Shown here: piece after piece, positions 55,813 to 64,000 of the stretch | Numbering within the stretch: position 1 is the stretch's first letter | Layout of the letters: each line of letters starts with the position of its first letter | Source of the DNA: JAAZNO01 sp964508025 | GTDB taxonomy: Bacteria > Chloroflexota > Anaerolineae > B4-G1 > SLSP01 | Length of the DNA stretch: 64,000 bases | Direction: 5' to 3' | Assembly: GCA_964508025.1 (NCBI GenBank) | Contig: CAZDSF010000006.1 | Coordinates: 1-64,000, forward strand | Translations under genes and position numbers: made by a program | The notes under the pieces: model-generated | Told to the model about the DNA's origin: nothing | Database searches by the model: none | Seen by the model: the letters and a program-made list of their open reading frames with translations, nothing else

Positions 55813-56301
55813 ATGGATGACGCGAGGCGTTTAGGGGTGTTATTGCAGGCGCGGGGCTGGCGGCTGGCGGTGGCAGAATCCTGCACCGGGGGGTTGCTGG
55901 GGCATTGGATTACCGAGATCCCCGGCAGTTCGGTGTATTTTCTCGGCGGCGCGTTGGTTTATGCTGATGCGCTCAAGCATGCCTGGCTCGGCGTGCGTGT
56001 GGAAAGCCTTCAGCGTTGGGGGGCGGTGAGTGCGCAAGTGGCGTTGGAGATGGCAGCCGGCGTACAGCGGCTTAGCGACGCCGAGGTGGGGATTGGCATC
56101 ACCGGCATTGCTGGGCCTGGCGGCGGGACGGCATTCAAACCGGTCGGGTTGACGTACATCGCGGTGGCTGCGCCAGATGAGCGCCGAGTGTGGCGGCGCC
56201 TCTGGTCGGGCGACCGTTCTGAAAACAAGATCGCTTCGGCGCGAGCGGCTCTGGGGTATGTGTGCGCCTATCTTGCCGGTGCGCCGATTGTTGGCGTCTG
56301 A
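55813..56301 (+). CDS. CinA C-terminal / PncC-type amidohydrolase
   Basis: A 162-residue stand-alone CinA-C domain. Bacterial homologues (PncC) deamidate nicotinamide mononucleotide to nicotinic acid mononucleotide in NAD salvage. Signatures are LAVAESCTGGLLGHWITEIPGSS, LGGALVYADALKHAWLGV and the C-terminal GITGIAGPGGG loop with 'KPVGLTYIAV'. The predicted nucleophile Ser and the Lys near DALKHAW are present. The start ATG at 55813 lies just after GGGG and is the most likely, since it fits the family length; it follows the VWA gene closely and probably belongs to the same transcript. Confidence 0.93.
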   Translation: MDDARRLGVLLQARGWRLAVAESCTGGLLGHWITEIPGSSVYFLGGALVYADALKHAWLGVRVESLQRWGAVSAQVALEMAAGVQRLSDAEVGIGITGIAGPGGGTAFKPVGLTYIAVAAPDERRVWRRLWSGDRSENKIASARAALGYVCAYLAGAPIVGV

Positions 56302-56325
56302 GTCTGGGTCTGCAAACGGCGTCGC

Positions 56326-57255
56326 CTAGGCGTCGGGTGCAGCGCTTTCCTCCGCTGCGGCGCGCTGGAGCGCGGCTTGCTTCTCCGCAGCGCGCAACGC
56401 GGCCGCCTCTAGCCGTTGGGCGCGCTTCCAGGCTATGAGTTGCTCCAGCCCTTGCCGTAATGTCTTATAGATGATGGAGCCACGCGGGGCGTGCGGATAG
56501 AAGGCTTGTTGCAGGTCATTGACAACCTGTGAAAGCCCTTCACCCGTGTCCGGTTTGCGCGCCAGGCGCGCCGCCGTGTGTTCCAGCGTGCGCATGTACT
56601 CCCGTTGCGCTTCCAAATCCCCTCGCGGAATGGGCGCCGACCCCCGTCCTGGTACAATCCACCGCAGGTCTTTGCGCTTTTCGAGCGCCGAGAGCGTCTT
56701 CTGCCAGGCTTCGAAATCCGGGGTGTGGAGCAACGCCGGCGGTTGCTCGGTGATGACCGTGTCGCCGGCGAACAGCACCTTGTGGCTGGGGCTGAAGAGC
56801 GCCAGGCTGCCCGGCGCGCTGCCGTTGAGCAGCTCGAAGGTCAGCGGCGGTGTGGTATAGTGCAGGTGCAGCGTCGCTGTCGCGATGAGGGTGGGGCGAC
56901 GCGGGAGCAGCGTGTGGAGGGTTTCCAGTTCTTCGGGAAAAGCCTGCCCGACATGACGCCACAGTTCGGGCCAGGTTTTCTCATCCAGCGCGGCGATGTG
57001 TTGGGCGGTGGTTGGGGCGGCGATCAAGGGAACCTGCCAGAGTGCTGCGGCAACCAGGCGTTCTGGTTGCGCATCGGTGAGCACGAGAAAGCGGGGGCGG
57101 CCCCAGGTATCTGCCAGTTCCGCCAACCATTCGCGCGCGTGGCTGGGCCGCGGCGGCGCGTCAATGGCTATCACGCCGCGCTCAGTGACGATCACGCCGA
57201 CGTTGTAGGGGGGAAAGCGGCTTTCCATGTAGGTGTTGGGGGCGATCTCTTGCAT
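56326..57255 (-). CDS. Metallo-beta-lactamase-fold protein lacking the metal-binding HxHxDH motif
   Basis: A 309-residue protein. The start PNTYMESRFPPYNVGVIVTERGVIAIDAP is typical of MBL-fold hydrolases, and LFAGDTVI retains the third-region Asp. The hallmark motif is gone: the expected T-H-x-H-x-D-H position reads LTDAQPERLVAA, and the later PGHG-type motif reads VPGRGSA. A metal site cannot form in the standard way, so it is probably a catalytically dead or altered member. A Glu/Ala/Arg-rich helix closes the protein (about 250-309). The start at 57255 has a weak SD (AGGAGTGTC). Confidence 0.82.
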   Translation of the reverse strand: MQEIAPNTYMESRFPPYNVGVIVTERGVIAIDAPPRPSHAREWLAELADTWGRPRFLVLTDAQPERLVAAALWQVPLIAAPTTAQHIAALDEKTWPELWRHVGQAFPEELETLHTLLPRRPTLIATATLHLHYTTPPLTFELLNGSAPGSLALFSPSHKVLFAGDTVITEQPPALLHTPDFEAWQKTLSALEKRKDLRWIVPGRGSAPIPRGDLEAQREYMRTLEHTAARLARKPDTGEGLSQVVNDLQQAFYPHAPRGSIIYKTLRQGLEQLIAWKRAQRLEAAALRAAEKQAALQRAAAEESAAPDA

Positions 57256-57273
57256 GACACTCCTTCAGAAACT

Positions 57274-58500
57274 CTAACTTTCAAAGATGCTGGATGATAC
57301 CACGCCGAGATTGACAAGGGCCTGTTGGATCGCGGCGCGCACCGTATGCGTTTCTGCGCATGGCGCGCCGCCTTGCGCCAGGGTGGGTGCGCCGCCGCCG
57401 CGTCCGCCGAGCTGCGTCGCCGCAGCGCGCAGGCACGCGCCGGCATCCACCTGCGCGAGATCATCGCTGCGGGCGCACACCAGGCGCACGGTCTCGCCCT
57501 CAGTTGTTGCCAGGAAGGCGACGGTTGCGGGCCACTCGCGCAGACGGCGGGCCAGAGCCTGGATGTCGCTGAAGCTGCGCTCTTCCCAGCAAGCTATGAT
57601 GTATCGCGTGCCATTCGCTTGGCTCGCGGCCTCCCACAACTGCCGCGCTTCGTATGCGGCGAGAGCCTGTTGCGCCTGTTGTTGGGCGCGGCGCAGGGTT
57701 TTGGCTTCTTCCTGAAGTCTCGAAACGGCATCGGGGAGATCGTCTGCGCCGACAGTGAGCTGGGCGCCTAGCTGTTGCAGGCGTTGTAGCGCGCGGCGAT
57801 AATCGCGCAGGGCGCGCCCGCCGCAGAGGAAGGTGACGCGCACCCCGCCCTTGTAGCGTTCGATGGCGGTGATTTTCACCAGGCCGATTTGCCCTGTGTG
57901 GGGCGTGTGGGTGCCGCCGCAAGGGCTGGCGTCGTAGCCTTCGATCTGGACGATGCGAATCATGCCGGCGACTTGGGGTTCACGGCGCAGGTTGAGGCTG
58001 GCGAGCGCGATTTCATCCACGAATTGCGCGGTCACAGGCCGGTTTTCGTGGATGATGTTGTTGACTTCATCCTCGACTCTGAACGCTGCTTCCCAATCGA
58101 GCTGGGGCAGATCGAGATCTACGGTGTTGTGGCTGGCGCCCATGTGGACGGCGAGCGTGTTCCCATCAAGCAGGCGCTTGAACGCGGCTGAGAGCAGGTG
58201 TTGCCCGGTGTGCTGCTGTGTATGGTCGAAGCGTGTGGCCCAGTCCAGGCGGCCCTGAACCACGTTGTTATCGAGCGGCTGTTCCAGGAGATGCCAGATG
58301 TCGCCGTTGGCATCGGCCCAGACATCGCGCACCGGCAATCCGTTGAGCGTCCCCTCATCGTGGGCTTGCCCGCCGGCAGTGGGATAGAAGGCCGTGCGAT
58401 CCAGCCGCACGGCGATGCCTTGGGGCGTGGGCTGTTGCGCTTCTACGCGCGCGGTGAAGTCCTTGCAGGCGACGTCGGTGTAATAGAGTTTTTCGGTCAT
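57274..58500 (-). CDS. Alanyl-tRNA editing protein (AlaX-L type)
   Basis: A 408-residue free-standing editing factor that hydrolyses Ser- or Gly-mischarged tRNA-Ala. It has the AlaRS-like N-terminal beta-barrel (LDRTAFYPTAGGQAHDEG), the zinc/editing-site motifs H97-T-G-Q-H101 (HTGQHLL) and C194-GG-T-H198, and a C-terminal DHHA1 domain with GGRGGGAPTLAQGG, after a coiled coil (about 235-275). This is the AlaX long form. The ATG at 58500 overlaps no gene; it lies 6 bases downstream of the large sensor kinase, and both probably share a transcript though their functions are unrelated. Confidence 0.95.
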   Translation of the reverse strand: MTEKLYYTDVACKDFTARVEAQQPTPQGIAVRLDRTAFYPTAGGQAHDEGTLNGLPVRDVWADANGDIWHLLEQPLDNNVVQGRLDWATRFDHTQQHTGQHLLSAAFKRLLDGNTLAVHMGASHNTVDLDLPQLDWEAAFRVEDEVNNIIHENRPVTAQFVDEIALASLNLRREPQVAGMIRIVQIEGYDASPCGGTHTPHTGQIGLVKITAIERYKGGVRVTFLCGGRALRDYRRALQRLQQLGAQLTVGADDLPDAVSRLQEEAKTLRRAQQQAQQALAAYEARQLWEAASQANGTRYIIACWEERSFSDIQALARRLREWPATVAFLATTEGETVRLVCARSDDLAQVDAGACLRAAATQLGGRGGGAPTLAQGGAPCAETHTVRAAIQQALVNLGVVSSSIFES

Positions 58501-58506
58501 CTGGAT

Positions 58507-61212
58507 TCAGCCGTTGGTGATTTCGCGCGGTAGGATGCGCGGGATGGCGACGGTGAAGTTGGCGCCCTCATTGGGGGCGCTTTCGAGCCAGATGCGCCCG
58601 CCGTGCGCCTCGACTGCCAGTTTGCAGAAAGCCAGTCCCACGCCCGATCCCTGAATTTGTCCGGTTGCAGTCCCCCGCGTGTACATGTCAAAGATGTGCG
58701 TCTGTTCGTTGAGGGGGATGCCGGGGCCATTATCACGCACCGAGAACTGGAATTCTTCGTCGTTTACTGTCGCCTGTAAGCTGATCTGACCGTTATTGGG
58801 GGTGAACTTGATGGCGTTGTTGAGCAAGTTGATGAGCACCCGCCGCAGCAGATCCACATCTCCCTGCATTGCGGGCAGTCTCGGCGGCAGCTGGATGGTC
58901 AATGTTTGGCGGCGATGGGTCAACATCGGCTGGCTGATTTCTTCGGCTTCGTGTACTAGTTGCGGAATATCAATCGTGGTGATCGAAAGCGGGCGTTCGC
59001 CCTGGCGCAACCGCGCTGTATCGAGAATGGTGTTGATAAGCCGATCCATGCGTTGCGCACTGCGGAGGCTGATGTGCAGCAGTTGTTCGATGGGCATGGT
59101 CAGATCTTTTTGCTGCCAGGCGGTGCGGATCAGCTCGATGCTGTTCATGATGCTGTTGAGCGGGCCGCGCAAGTCGTGGATAATCATGTGGGAGAGTTGC
59201 TCGCGCATGGCTTCTAATGCTACCCGATCCGTGATATCATGGGCCAGCCATTGATAGCTGGGTTCGGGGCGGTACTGCAACAACGCCGTGAAATGCGCTT
59301 TAAGTGTGTGGATATCGTTGTTGGCGTCGGGAATCTTGTACTCCCAGGTGAGAATTTTTTGCGCGCGCAACGCTGTTTTGGCTTCCGCAAAACTTTCCTC
59401 AGTGAGTCCCATTGCGCTGAGGCAAGCGTCTGGCTTTGTGTCTGCACTGAGTGCCAGTAAGGATTGCGCTTCTTGATTCAGGTCTAGCAGTTGGCCGTTT
59501 TCATCTATGATGACGACGGGATCCATGTTGAGATCGAAGAGCTGTTGATAGCGCGCCTCGGCGTTGCAGACCTGCTCGAAGAGCCTGGCGTTTTGAATGG
59601 CAGAGGCGGCCAGATCGGCGAGCGCCGTCATAATCTCGCGCGTTTCGGTCAGTTCCATGTTCTGCGCGGGGTTGATCATCTCGATGACAGCGACTGTGCG
59701 TTGTTTGTGGATCACGGGGGTGGCGTAGAGCGCTTCGGTGCGAAAACCGGTGCGCATATCGGTCTGGACATGGAACCGCTTGTCGGCGTAGGTGTCGGGC
59801 ACCCATTGTGGCTCCCCGTGCTCTGCCACCCATCCAGCAATGCCTTCGCCGGGCGGCAGGCGCAGGCCGATCATTTGATCCGCTACCTGCCCTGAGGCGG
59901 CATGAAAGGTGACGCTGCCATCAGCGTTGACCAGGGCGATGGAGACGGCGGCGGGCTGAAAGTGCTTGAGGGTGAGGTTGAGGAGCTGTTGCAGGACTTC
60001 TTCGCTGTTGAGCGTGGCGCTCAGGGCGCTCGCTGCTTCGAGCAGGAAGGAGAGGCGATCCACGCCGCGTTGCGCCCAATCGGTGAGGCGCGTGTTGCGG
60101 AGTGTGGCGATCATGTAGTCGGCGATGGCGCGCGCCCAACGGCTATCGGCATCGCCGAACCGGTTGGCTTGTCTGCTGGTGAGTACCAGCAGGCCGAGCT
60201 TCTCGCCGGCAGAGGTCAATGGCACGCCGAGCCAGCTGCGGCAAGGCAAACCCAGTTCTGCGCCGTTGGCTGGCATCTGCGTTTTGTCATCATAGCGCAG
60301 GGATTGCTGGCTCTGGAAGACTTGCACTGCCGGATCTTGGCTTTGCAGGCTGATGGCTAAATCGGCGGGCACATTGTTGGGGCGTCCCAGCCAGGCGCTG
60401 GCGCGCAGGATGTCGCCTTCTGCGAGGAATGCCACTGCGGTGTCGAAGACCACCACCTTTTGCAGTTGCCGCAGAGCCAGATTGAATACCTCGCTGGGAT
60501 CGGAGATGCCGGCCAGGTTATGGGTGGCGTGCGCTAGTGTGGTGAGCACCTGTTGCGAGGCGGCAGTGCGTTCCCTGCAAAGCTCGATTTCCTCTTGCAA
60601 GCGCGCTTCCTGACAGGTTGTAGGTTGGGGCCATTGCAACAAGCGCGGCCAGAGTAGACTCAGGGCGCTGCTGATGATGGAAATGCCTAATAACATGACG
60701 TTGAAGGGCAGTTGTTGCTCTGCCGGCAACAATGTCAGGGCGCTAGTAATCCCCAGCGCGGCATTACCCGCGAGCAGGAGCGGCAGCCAATAGGTCCCAC
60801 TGAGTACAAATCCGGCGACGGCAATGGCAAGGCTGATGTGTAGTAGTTGGCTGAGGTCCTGCGCAAGATATAGGAACAACTGTCCCAGGAGCAGGCTGAT
60901 ACCGGCAAGGCCAAATCTGAGCCATGTCGTCGCGTGTGGGGATAAGACCCGGCGGCGTTGCAGCCCAAAAAGGCCCAGCAATAACAGCGCCGCGCCGCCG
61001 GCCAGTATCTGCCGCACCTCAGCATTGGAGTCTGGGGTGTGGGGGTAGGGCGCAATGAGGATCAGCGCGTAATGCCCGATGAGGATCAGCGTGCTCAGCG
61101 TCATGGCATCGAGCGTGAAGCGCTCCCTCTGCGTGGTCCCTGACTGTATTTCAGCACATGGTTGTTGGGCTGCTGTTGGCTGGGGGGATATTGGATTCTT
61201 GGGCATAGGCAT
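58507..61212 (-). CDS. Membrane sensor histidine kinase (multi-TM, GAF-GAF-PAS-HisKA-HATPase)
   Basis: A 901-residue kinase. About six hydrophobic spans occupy residues 36-195 (MTLSTLILIGHYALILIAP ... MLLGISIISSALSLLW), followed by a coiled coil, GAF domain 1 (about 225-370, VVFDTAVAFL), GAF domain 2 (about 385-540, PAAVSIALVNADGSVTF), PAS (about 555-660), His in LSHMIIHDLRGPLNSI, and ATPase motifs (RVLINLLNNAIKF, DNGPGIP, GSGVGLA). The N-terminal membrane sensor resembles none of the named MASE types with certainty. The ATG at 61206 could also serve, since AAGG lies 6 bases before it. Its output partner is not adjacent. Confidence 0.92.
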   Translation of the reverse strand: MPMPKNPISPQPTAAQQPCAEIQSGTTQRERFTLDAMTLSTLILIGHYALILIAPYPHTPDSNAEVRQILAGGAALLLLGLFGLQRRRVLSPHATTWLRFGLAGISLLLGQLFLYLAQDLSQLLHISLAIAVAGFVLSGTYWLPLLLAGNAALGITSALTLLPAEQQLPFNVMLLGISIISSALSLLWPRLLQWPQPTTCQEARLQEEIELCRERTAASQQVLTTLAHATHNLAGISDPSEVFNLALRQLQKVVVFDTAVAFLAEGDILRASAWLGRPNNVPADLAISLQSQDPAVQVFQSQQSLRYDDKTQMPANGAELGLPCRSWLGVPLTSAGEKLGLLVLTSRQANRFGDADSRWARAIADYMIATLRNTRLTDWAQRGVDRLSFLLEAASALSATLNSEEVLQQLLNLTLKHFQPAAVSIALVNADGSVTFHAASGQVADQMIGLRLPPGEGIAGWVAEHGEPQWVPDTYADKRFHVQTDMRTGFRTEALYATPVIHKQRTVAVIEMINPAQNMELTETREIMTALADLAASAIQNARLFEQVCNAEARYQQLFDLNMDPVVIIDENGQLLDLNQEAQSLLALSADTKPDACLSAMGLTEESFAEAKTALRAQKILTWEYKIPDANNDIHTLKAHFTALLQYRPEPSYQWLAHDITDRVALEAMREQLSHMIIHDLRGPLNSIMNSIELIRTAWQQKDLTMPIEQLLHISLRSAQRMDRLINTILDTARLRQGERPLSITTIDIPQLVHEAEEISQPMLTHRRQTLTIQLPPRLPAMQGDVDLLRRVLINLLNNAIKFTPNNGQISLQATVNDEEFQFSVRDNGPGIPLNEQTHIFDMYTRGTATGQIQGSGVGLAFCKLAVEAHGGRIWLESAPNEGANFTVAIPRILPREITNG

Positions 61213-61233
61213 CCTTGCTGGCGTTCAAAACGC

Positions 61234-61872
61234 TCAATCGAATGTGACTAATTCTTTTCCTTGTAGCCGTTCGAGGATGCGGTCAATGATGAGGCTCAGG
61301 TGATCGCCATTGGCGACAAAATCCAGGCGGTCTGCAGGTACGGTAAGCACCGGACATAAGGTGAATGATTGGAACCAGGCTTCGTAGAGCGTGTTGAGTT
61401 GCGCCAGATAATCGGGAGAGATCTGCCGTTCGTAGCTGCGGGCGCGGCGCTGGATGCGCTCGGTTAATGTTTCTAGCGAAGCGCGCAGGTAGATGACCAG
61501 GTCTGGCGGCGGTAAGATGGCCGTGACCGCGCCGTACAGGTCGCGGTAGGTGTTGAAATCGCGCGCCTGCATCGCGCCGCGCAGGAACAAGTTCTGGGCG
61601 AAGATCTCGGCATCTTCGTAGACGGTGCGATCCTGGATCACGGAGTTGGGGCGGTCGAGCAGCTCGCGGTGATGGCGCAATCGGTGCGCCAGGAAGAAGA
61701 CCTGGGAATGGAAGCTCCACTTCTCCATGTTCTCGTAGAAGTCCGCCAGATAGGGATTGTCGGCGACGCCTTCGAGGAAGGGTTCCCATTCCAGCCGGCG
61801 GCTCAATAGATTGGTGAGCGTGGTTTTTCCGGCGCCGATATTTCCTGCAATCGCAATGTAGTATTTTTTCAT
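61234..61872 (-). CDS. Deoxynucleoside kinase (dNK/dGK-dAK type), copy 1
   Basis: A 212-residue kinase that phosphorylates deoxynucleosides for dNTP salvage. Walker A is GNIGAGKTT (residues 10-18), followed by LEWEPFLEGVADNPYLADFYEN, RTVYEDAEIFAQNL (the E-R-Y region, here DRTVYEDA), and the LID arginines RRARSYERQI. The YLRASLETLTERIQRR segment matches the family consensus. It lies 15 bases downstream of a second dNK gene on the same strand; together they resemble the paired dGK/dAK genes of Bacillus and lactic acid bacteria. The ATG at 61872 stands in a weak SD context. Confidence 0.95.
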   Translation of the reverse strand: MKKYYIAIAGNIGAGKTTLTNLLSRRLEWEPFLEGVADNPYLADFYENMEKWSFHSQVFFLAHRLRHHRELLDRPNSVIQDRTVYEDAEIFAQNLFLRGAMQARDFNTYRDLYGAVTAILPPPDLVIYLRASLETLTERIQRRARSYERQISPDYLAQLNTLYEAWFQSFTLCPVLTVPADRLDFVANGDHLSLIIDRILERLQGKELVTFD

Positions 61873-61887
61873 CCGGTGTGTTCTTGC

Positions 61888-62784
61888 TTATCCTTTCATG
61901 GAAATGCCGGCGCGGCGCGCCAGCGTTGCCAGGGCCGTCGAGGCCCTCAGCAATGCCTGTTCCAGCTCGGTCGAGGCGCCATCCGGGCCAATGGGCGGGC
62001 GTTGGGTCAGTGCTGCGCCGACCTCGCCGATTGCCTTGGTGAGGGCGAGAAAATCTCCCAGGGCTTGCCAGTTCGTTTCGCACTCTGCTTCGGCGGTTTT
62101 GGTGGGCAGACTCCAGTTGAAGTGCGGCAGCGCTTCCCTATCGGGCGTGAGGAGCGGCGGCTGGCGCATCCCTGCCAACGTCGCACGGATACGCTGTTCG
62201 ATGGCATCCAGATCTTCCGGCGCGCGCACAAAGTCGAGCGTGTCGGTTTCGATGATGAGCAGCGGCGTCTCTGTGTAACTGCTGAAAAGCTCCTCATAGC
62301 TCTGCCGCAAGGCTTCGATGTAACCGCGATCCATCTTTCGCTCGTAAGGGCGGTCGCGCATGGCAATCCGCGCCATCAGCGTATCGAGGCTGGCGCGCAG
62401 ATAGACCACCAGATCGGGTTTGGGCGTGCTTTCTGCCAGCGTCTCGTATAGCCGGTCGTACATCACCAACTCCTCGCCGGTGATGTTGAGGTGCGCGAAC
62501 AGCCGATCTTTCGCAAAGAGATAATCCGCAAAGACGCTGCCGCGCTGTTGATGTGCCGTCAATGCCTGTTGCTGCCGATAGCGGCTCAGGAGAAAGAAGA
62601 TCTGTGTTTGAAAGGCGTAGCGCGCGCGGTCGCTGTAGAAATCGGAGAGAAAGGGGTTCTCTTCAAAGGCTTCGAGAATCAGCGTCGCTTGAAACCGAGG
62701 TTGCAGCAGCCGCGCCAGCGTGGTTTTGCCGACGCCGATGACGCCTTCGAAAATGATGGAAGGGCGATGGGCGGCAGTGTTCAC
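61888..62784 (-). CDS. Deoxynucleoside kinase, copy 2, with C-terminal extension
   Basis: A 298-residue kinase; the first about 210 residues are the dNK domain (Walker A EGVIGVGKTT, FEENPFLSDFYSDRARYAFQTQ, YDRLYETL, YLRASLDTLMARIAMRDRPYERKM). Residues about 215-298 are an extra helical region, absent from copy 1 and the family norm. A GTG at 62784 is chosen because GAGGAG lies 7 bases upstream; the longer ATG (62799) lacks an SD. The upstream residues add only a few amino acids. Substrate specificity is probably different from copy 1; it cannot be read from sequence. Confidence 0.9.
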   Translation of the reverse strand: MNTAAHRPSIIFEGVIGVGKTTLARLLQPRFQATLILEAFEENPFLSDFYSDRARYAFQTQIFFLLSRYRQQQALTAHQQRGSVFADYLFAKDRLFAHLNITGEELVMYDRLYETLAESTPKPDLVVYLRASLDTLMARIAMRDRPYERKMDRGYIEALRQSYEELFSSYTETPLLIIETDTLDFVRAPEDLDAIEQRIRATLAGMRQPPLLTPDREALPHFNWSLPTKTAEAECETNWQALGDFLALTKAIGEVGAALTQRPPIGPDGASTELEQALLRASTALATLARRAGISMKG

Positions 62785-63069
62785 TTCACGACTCCTCATT
62801 GGATTGATGCGGACAAGTCAGGACTGCACACGCTGCCTTTCCTGGCTCACTGCATGAGAACTTCGGCAGTTAGACTTGGGTGGTGCAAGCAGTGATGATG
62901 CGCGTATTTGGCTTATGCCGCAGTGTATTGGAATTGCCCCTTAATGCTGCTAAGGATACCTCTACCGCGTAAAAAGTCAAGATTTTAGGATTTCTTTATT
63001 CAGTTGTCGCGCATGATGTGCTATCTCGTGTTCCTAAAGCCCCAACTGCTACCTTTTTTATCTATTAAA

Positions 63070-63097
63070 TTGACATTTTTATGGAATATGTTACAAT
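63070..63097 (+). promoter_or_regulatory. Promoter of the thioredoxin-fold gene
   Basis: TTGACA (63070-63075), a 16-base spacer and TACAAT (63092-63097), in an AT-rich stretch (62950-63110) of an otherwise empty 376-base region between the divergent kinase gene and this gene. No other feature was recognised there. Confidence 0.82.
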
Positions 63098-63160
63098 AAC
63101 ACTAACTTACCGGATTCTACGCGGAGTCGCGGTTAATTCCTGTGATGGAGGTATGGGGAT

Positions 63161-63808
63161 ATGGCGTTACTGAATGATGAGATTCGAGGCCAAGTGCGGG
63201 AGTTGTTGGATGGAATGCCTGCGGAGGTGCGGCTGGTCTTCTTCAAGATGCCAGAAGCGGACTGCGAGTATTGCGCGATCATTGAGGAGTTGATCACGGA
63301 GCTGGCTTCTATCACCGACAAGCTGGCGGTGGAGACCTATCGTCTGGATGAACATGCAGAACAGGCGGCGGCTTATGGCATTGATAAGGCGCCGGCGCTT
63401 GCGATTGTGGGGGCCAAGGATTACGGGCTGCGCTTCTTCGGTGTGCCGGCGAATTACGAGTTCTCGACGCTGATGCACGGCATCCAGGCCGCCGGTCACG
63501 GCGCGCCGGCGCAGTTGGATGAGGCGACCATGAGCTATCTGGCTTCGCTCGATGCGCCGGTGCATTACCAGGTCTTCGTCACGCCCACCTGCCCTTATTG
63601 CCCTGGCGCAGCGGTGCTGGCTTATGATATGGCCGTGGCAAGCGATTGGGTGCGCGCCGAGGTGGTCGAGGCTACCGAGTTCCCTGAGCTCTCCGATCAC
63701 TATGGCGTGATGGGCGTGCCGCTCAATGTCATCAACGAAACGGGACGCGTCGAAGGGCGCGCGCCGCAGAACATGATTGTGGACGCGATCAAAGCCACGC
63801 TGCGATAG
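63161..63808 (+). CDS. Protein disulfide oxidoreductase with two thioredoxin folds (PDO/glutaredoxin-like)
   Basis: A 215-residue protein with two tandem thioredoxin folds, like archaeal and bacterial PDO and the N-terminal part of AhpF. Active-site pairs are C35-E-Y-C38 (fold 1) and C144-P-Y-C147 (fold 2, canonical glutaredoxin-type CPYC). The cis-Pro loops are IDKAPALAI and GVMGVPLNVIN. No signal peptide, so it acts in the cytosol, in thiol-disulfide exchange or as reductant for peroxiredoxin. A strong promoter and GGAGG lead the ATG, and a hairpin terminator follows: a single-gene unit. Confidence 0.95.
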   Translation: MALLNDEIRGQVRELLDGMPAEVRLVFFKMPEADCEYCAIIEELITELASITDKLAVETYRLDEHAEQAAAYGIDKAPALAIVGAKDYGLRFFGVPANYEFSTLMHGIQAAGHGAPAQLDEATMSYLASLDAPVHYQVFVTPTCPYCPGAAVLAYDMAVASDWVRAEVVEATEFPELSDHYGVMGVPLNVINETGRVEGRAPQNMIVDAIKATLR

Positions 63809-63840
63809 CTGCCGCCAGCCGGCCGTGTGATTTGCATTGG

Positions 63841-63865
63841 GAGGTCCGGTGTTGAACCGGACCTC
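63841..63865 (+). terminator. Terminator after the thioredoxin-fold gene
   Basis: A perfect 10-bp stem GAGGTCCGGT (63841-63850) / ACCGGACCTC (63856-63865) with a 5-base loop, followed by TCCTTGT. The remaining 135 bases of the window hold no supported feature. Confidence 0.8.
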
Positions 63866-64000
63866 TCCTTGTAGACGGATTGGCGCGGGCGGGCTTGCGT
63901 TTATTCATGGTTGGGCGAAAATATAGCTGACGTGCATTGTGTAACCTATCTGAGGACGGCATTCCAATGCGCGCGTCTTTTTCAGATCTTGGCATGAAAT

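Noticed and set aside
63841..63870. GGTTGAACC-like sequence as a tRNA T-arm
   Set aside because: The GTTGAACC stretch is the loop and arm of a terminator hairpin; no acceptor stem or anticodon arm can be drawn around it.

Overview
The window is about 64 kb of a high-GC bacterial chromosome, most likely a metagenome-assembled or draft genome because it carries two N gaps (50878-50887 and 53150-53249). The gene content points to Chloroflexota: exported proteins have Thr/Pro-rich stalks and a C-terminal 'VYLPLVQR' tail, GH3/GH51/GH2 glycosidases are abundant, PAS/GAF histidine kinases are long, and housekeeping genes (eno, pnp, rpsO) sit among accessory functions. This placement rests on style and is inference. 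No tRNA, rRNA, CRISPR array, insertion sequence or prophage was seen.

Layout. 1-6912: 3' part of enolase, a class C-type serine hydrolase, a LysM/CAP lipoprotein, an FAD/NAD(P) oxidoreductase, a repeat-built membrane protein and a CPBP protease. 6909-13278: a consensus promoter, a cobalamin riboswitch with terminator, and a five-gene uptake operon. The operon holds two exported proteins with transcobalamin-type (DUF4430-like) domains, one also with an alpha/alpha-barrel, then ECF S and T components and a fused double ATPase. 13255-16302: a membrane protein, a TPR/DUF2007 protein and an aldo/keto reductase with ferredoxin tail. 16490-23691: hemicellulose enzymes (two GH3, one GH51) with a corrinoid protein embedded. 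23773-26843: HAD phosphatase, a tiny coupled ORF, and a low-GC AbiL-like (AAA ATPase + RloB) defence pair. 26930-29861: a 57-residue protein, pnp, rpsO. 30244-35499: GDT1-type exporter, Zn/Cd P-type ATPase with SmtB/ArsR regulator and operator, radical SAM protein, COG0523 GTPase. 35700-40919: Coa1-like protein, xylulokinase, GH2 beta-galactosidase. 41115-53364: signalling region with a LuxR regulator, three histidine kinases, a gap-broken response regulator and an OmpR-type regulator, plus small proteins and a nitroreductase. 53721-58500: Mg/Co-chelatase-type AAA+ and VWA subunits, PncC/CinA-C amidase, a ligand-less metallo-beta-lactamase-fold protein and an alanyl-tRNA editing protein. 58507-63808: a 7TM-type kinase, two tandem deoxynucleoside kinases and a double-thioredoxin-fold oxidoreductase.

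A theme is cobalt/cobalamin: riboswitch-controlled uptake, a corrinoid protein, a COG0523 GTPase and a chelatase-like pair. The two most notable findings are (1) a B12-riboswitch operon encoding a bacterial protein that looks like animal intrinsic factor/transcobalamin with its two domains in reversed order, together with an ECF transporter; and (2) a textbook -1 frameshift site (A_AAA_AAA, 9-nt spacer, 9-bp stem) at the end of the chelatase AAA+ gene that would fuse it to the downstream VWA gene, giving two chelatase subunits from one locus. The hemicellulose genes form a functional set: xylosidase, arabinofuranosidase, glucosidase, galactosidase and xylulokinase would take arabinoxylan-type polymers to pentose phosphate intermediates.

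Read starts as best estimates: where a Shine-Dalgarno (SD) sequence decided between candidates, this is stated.
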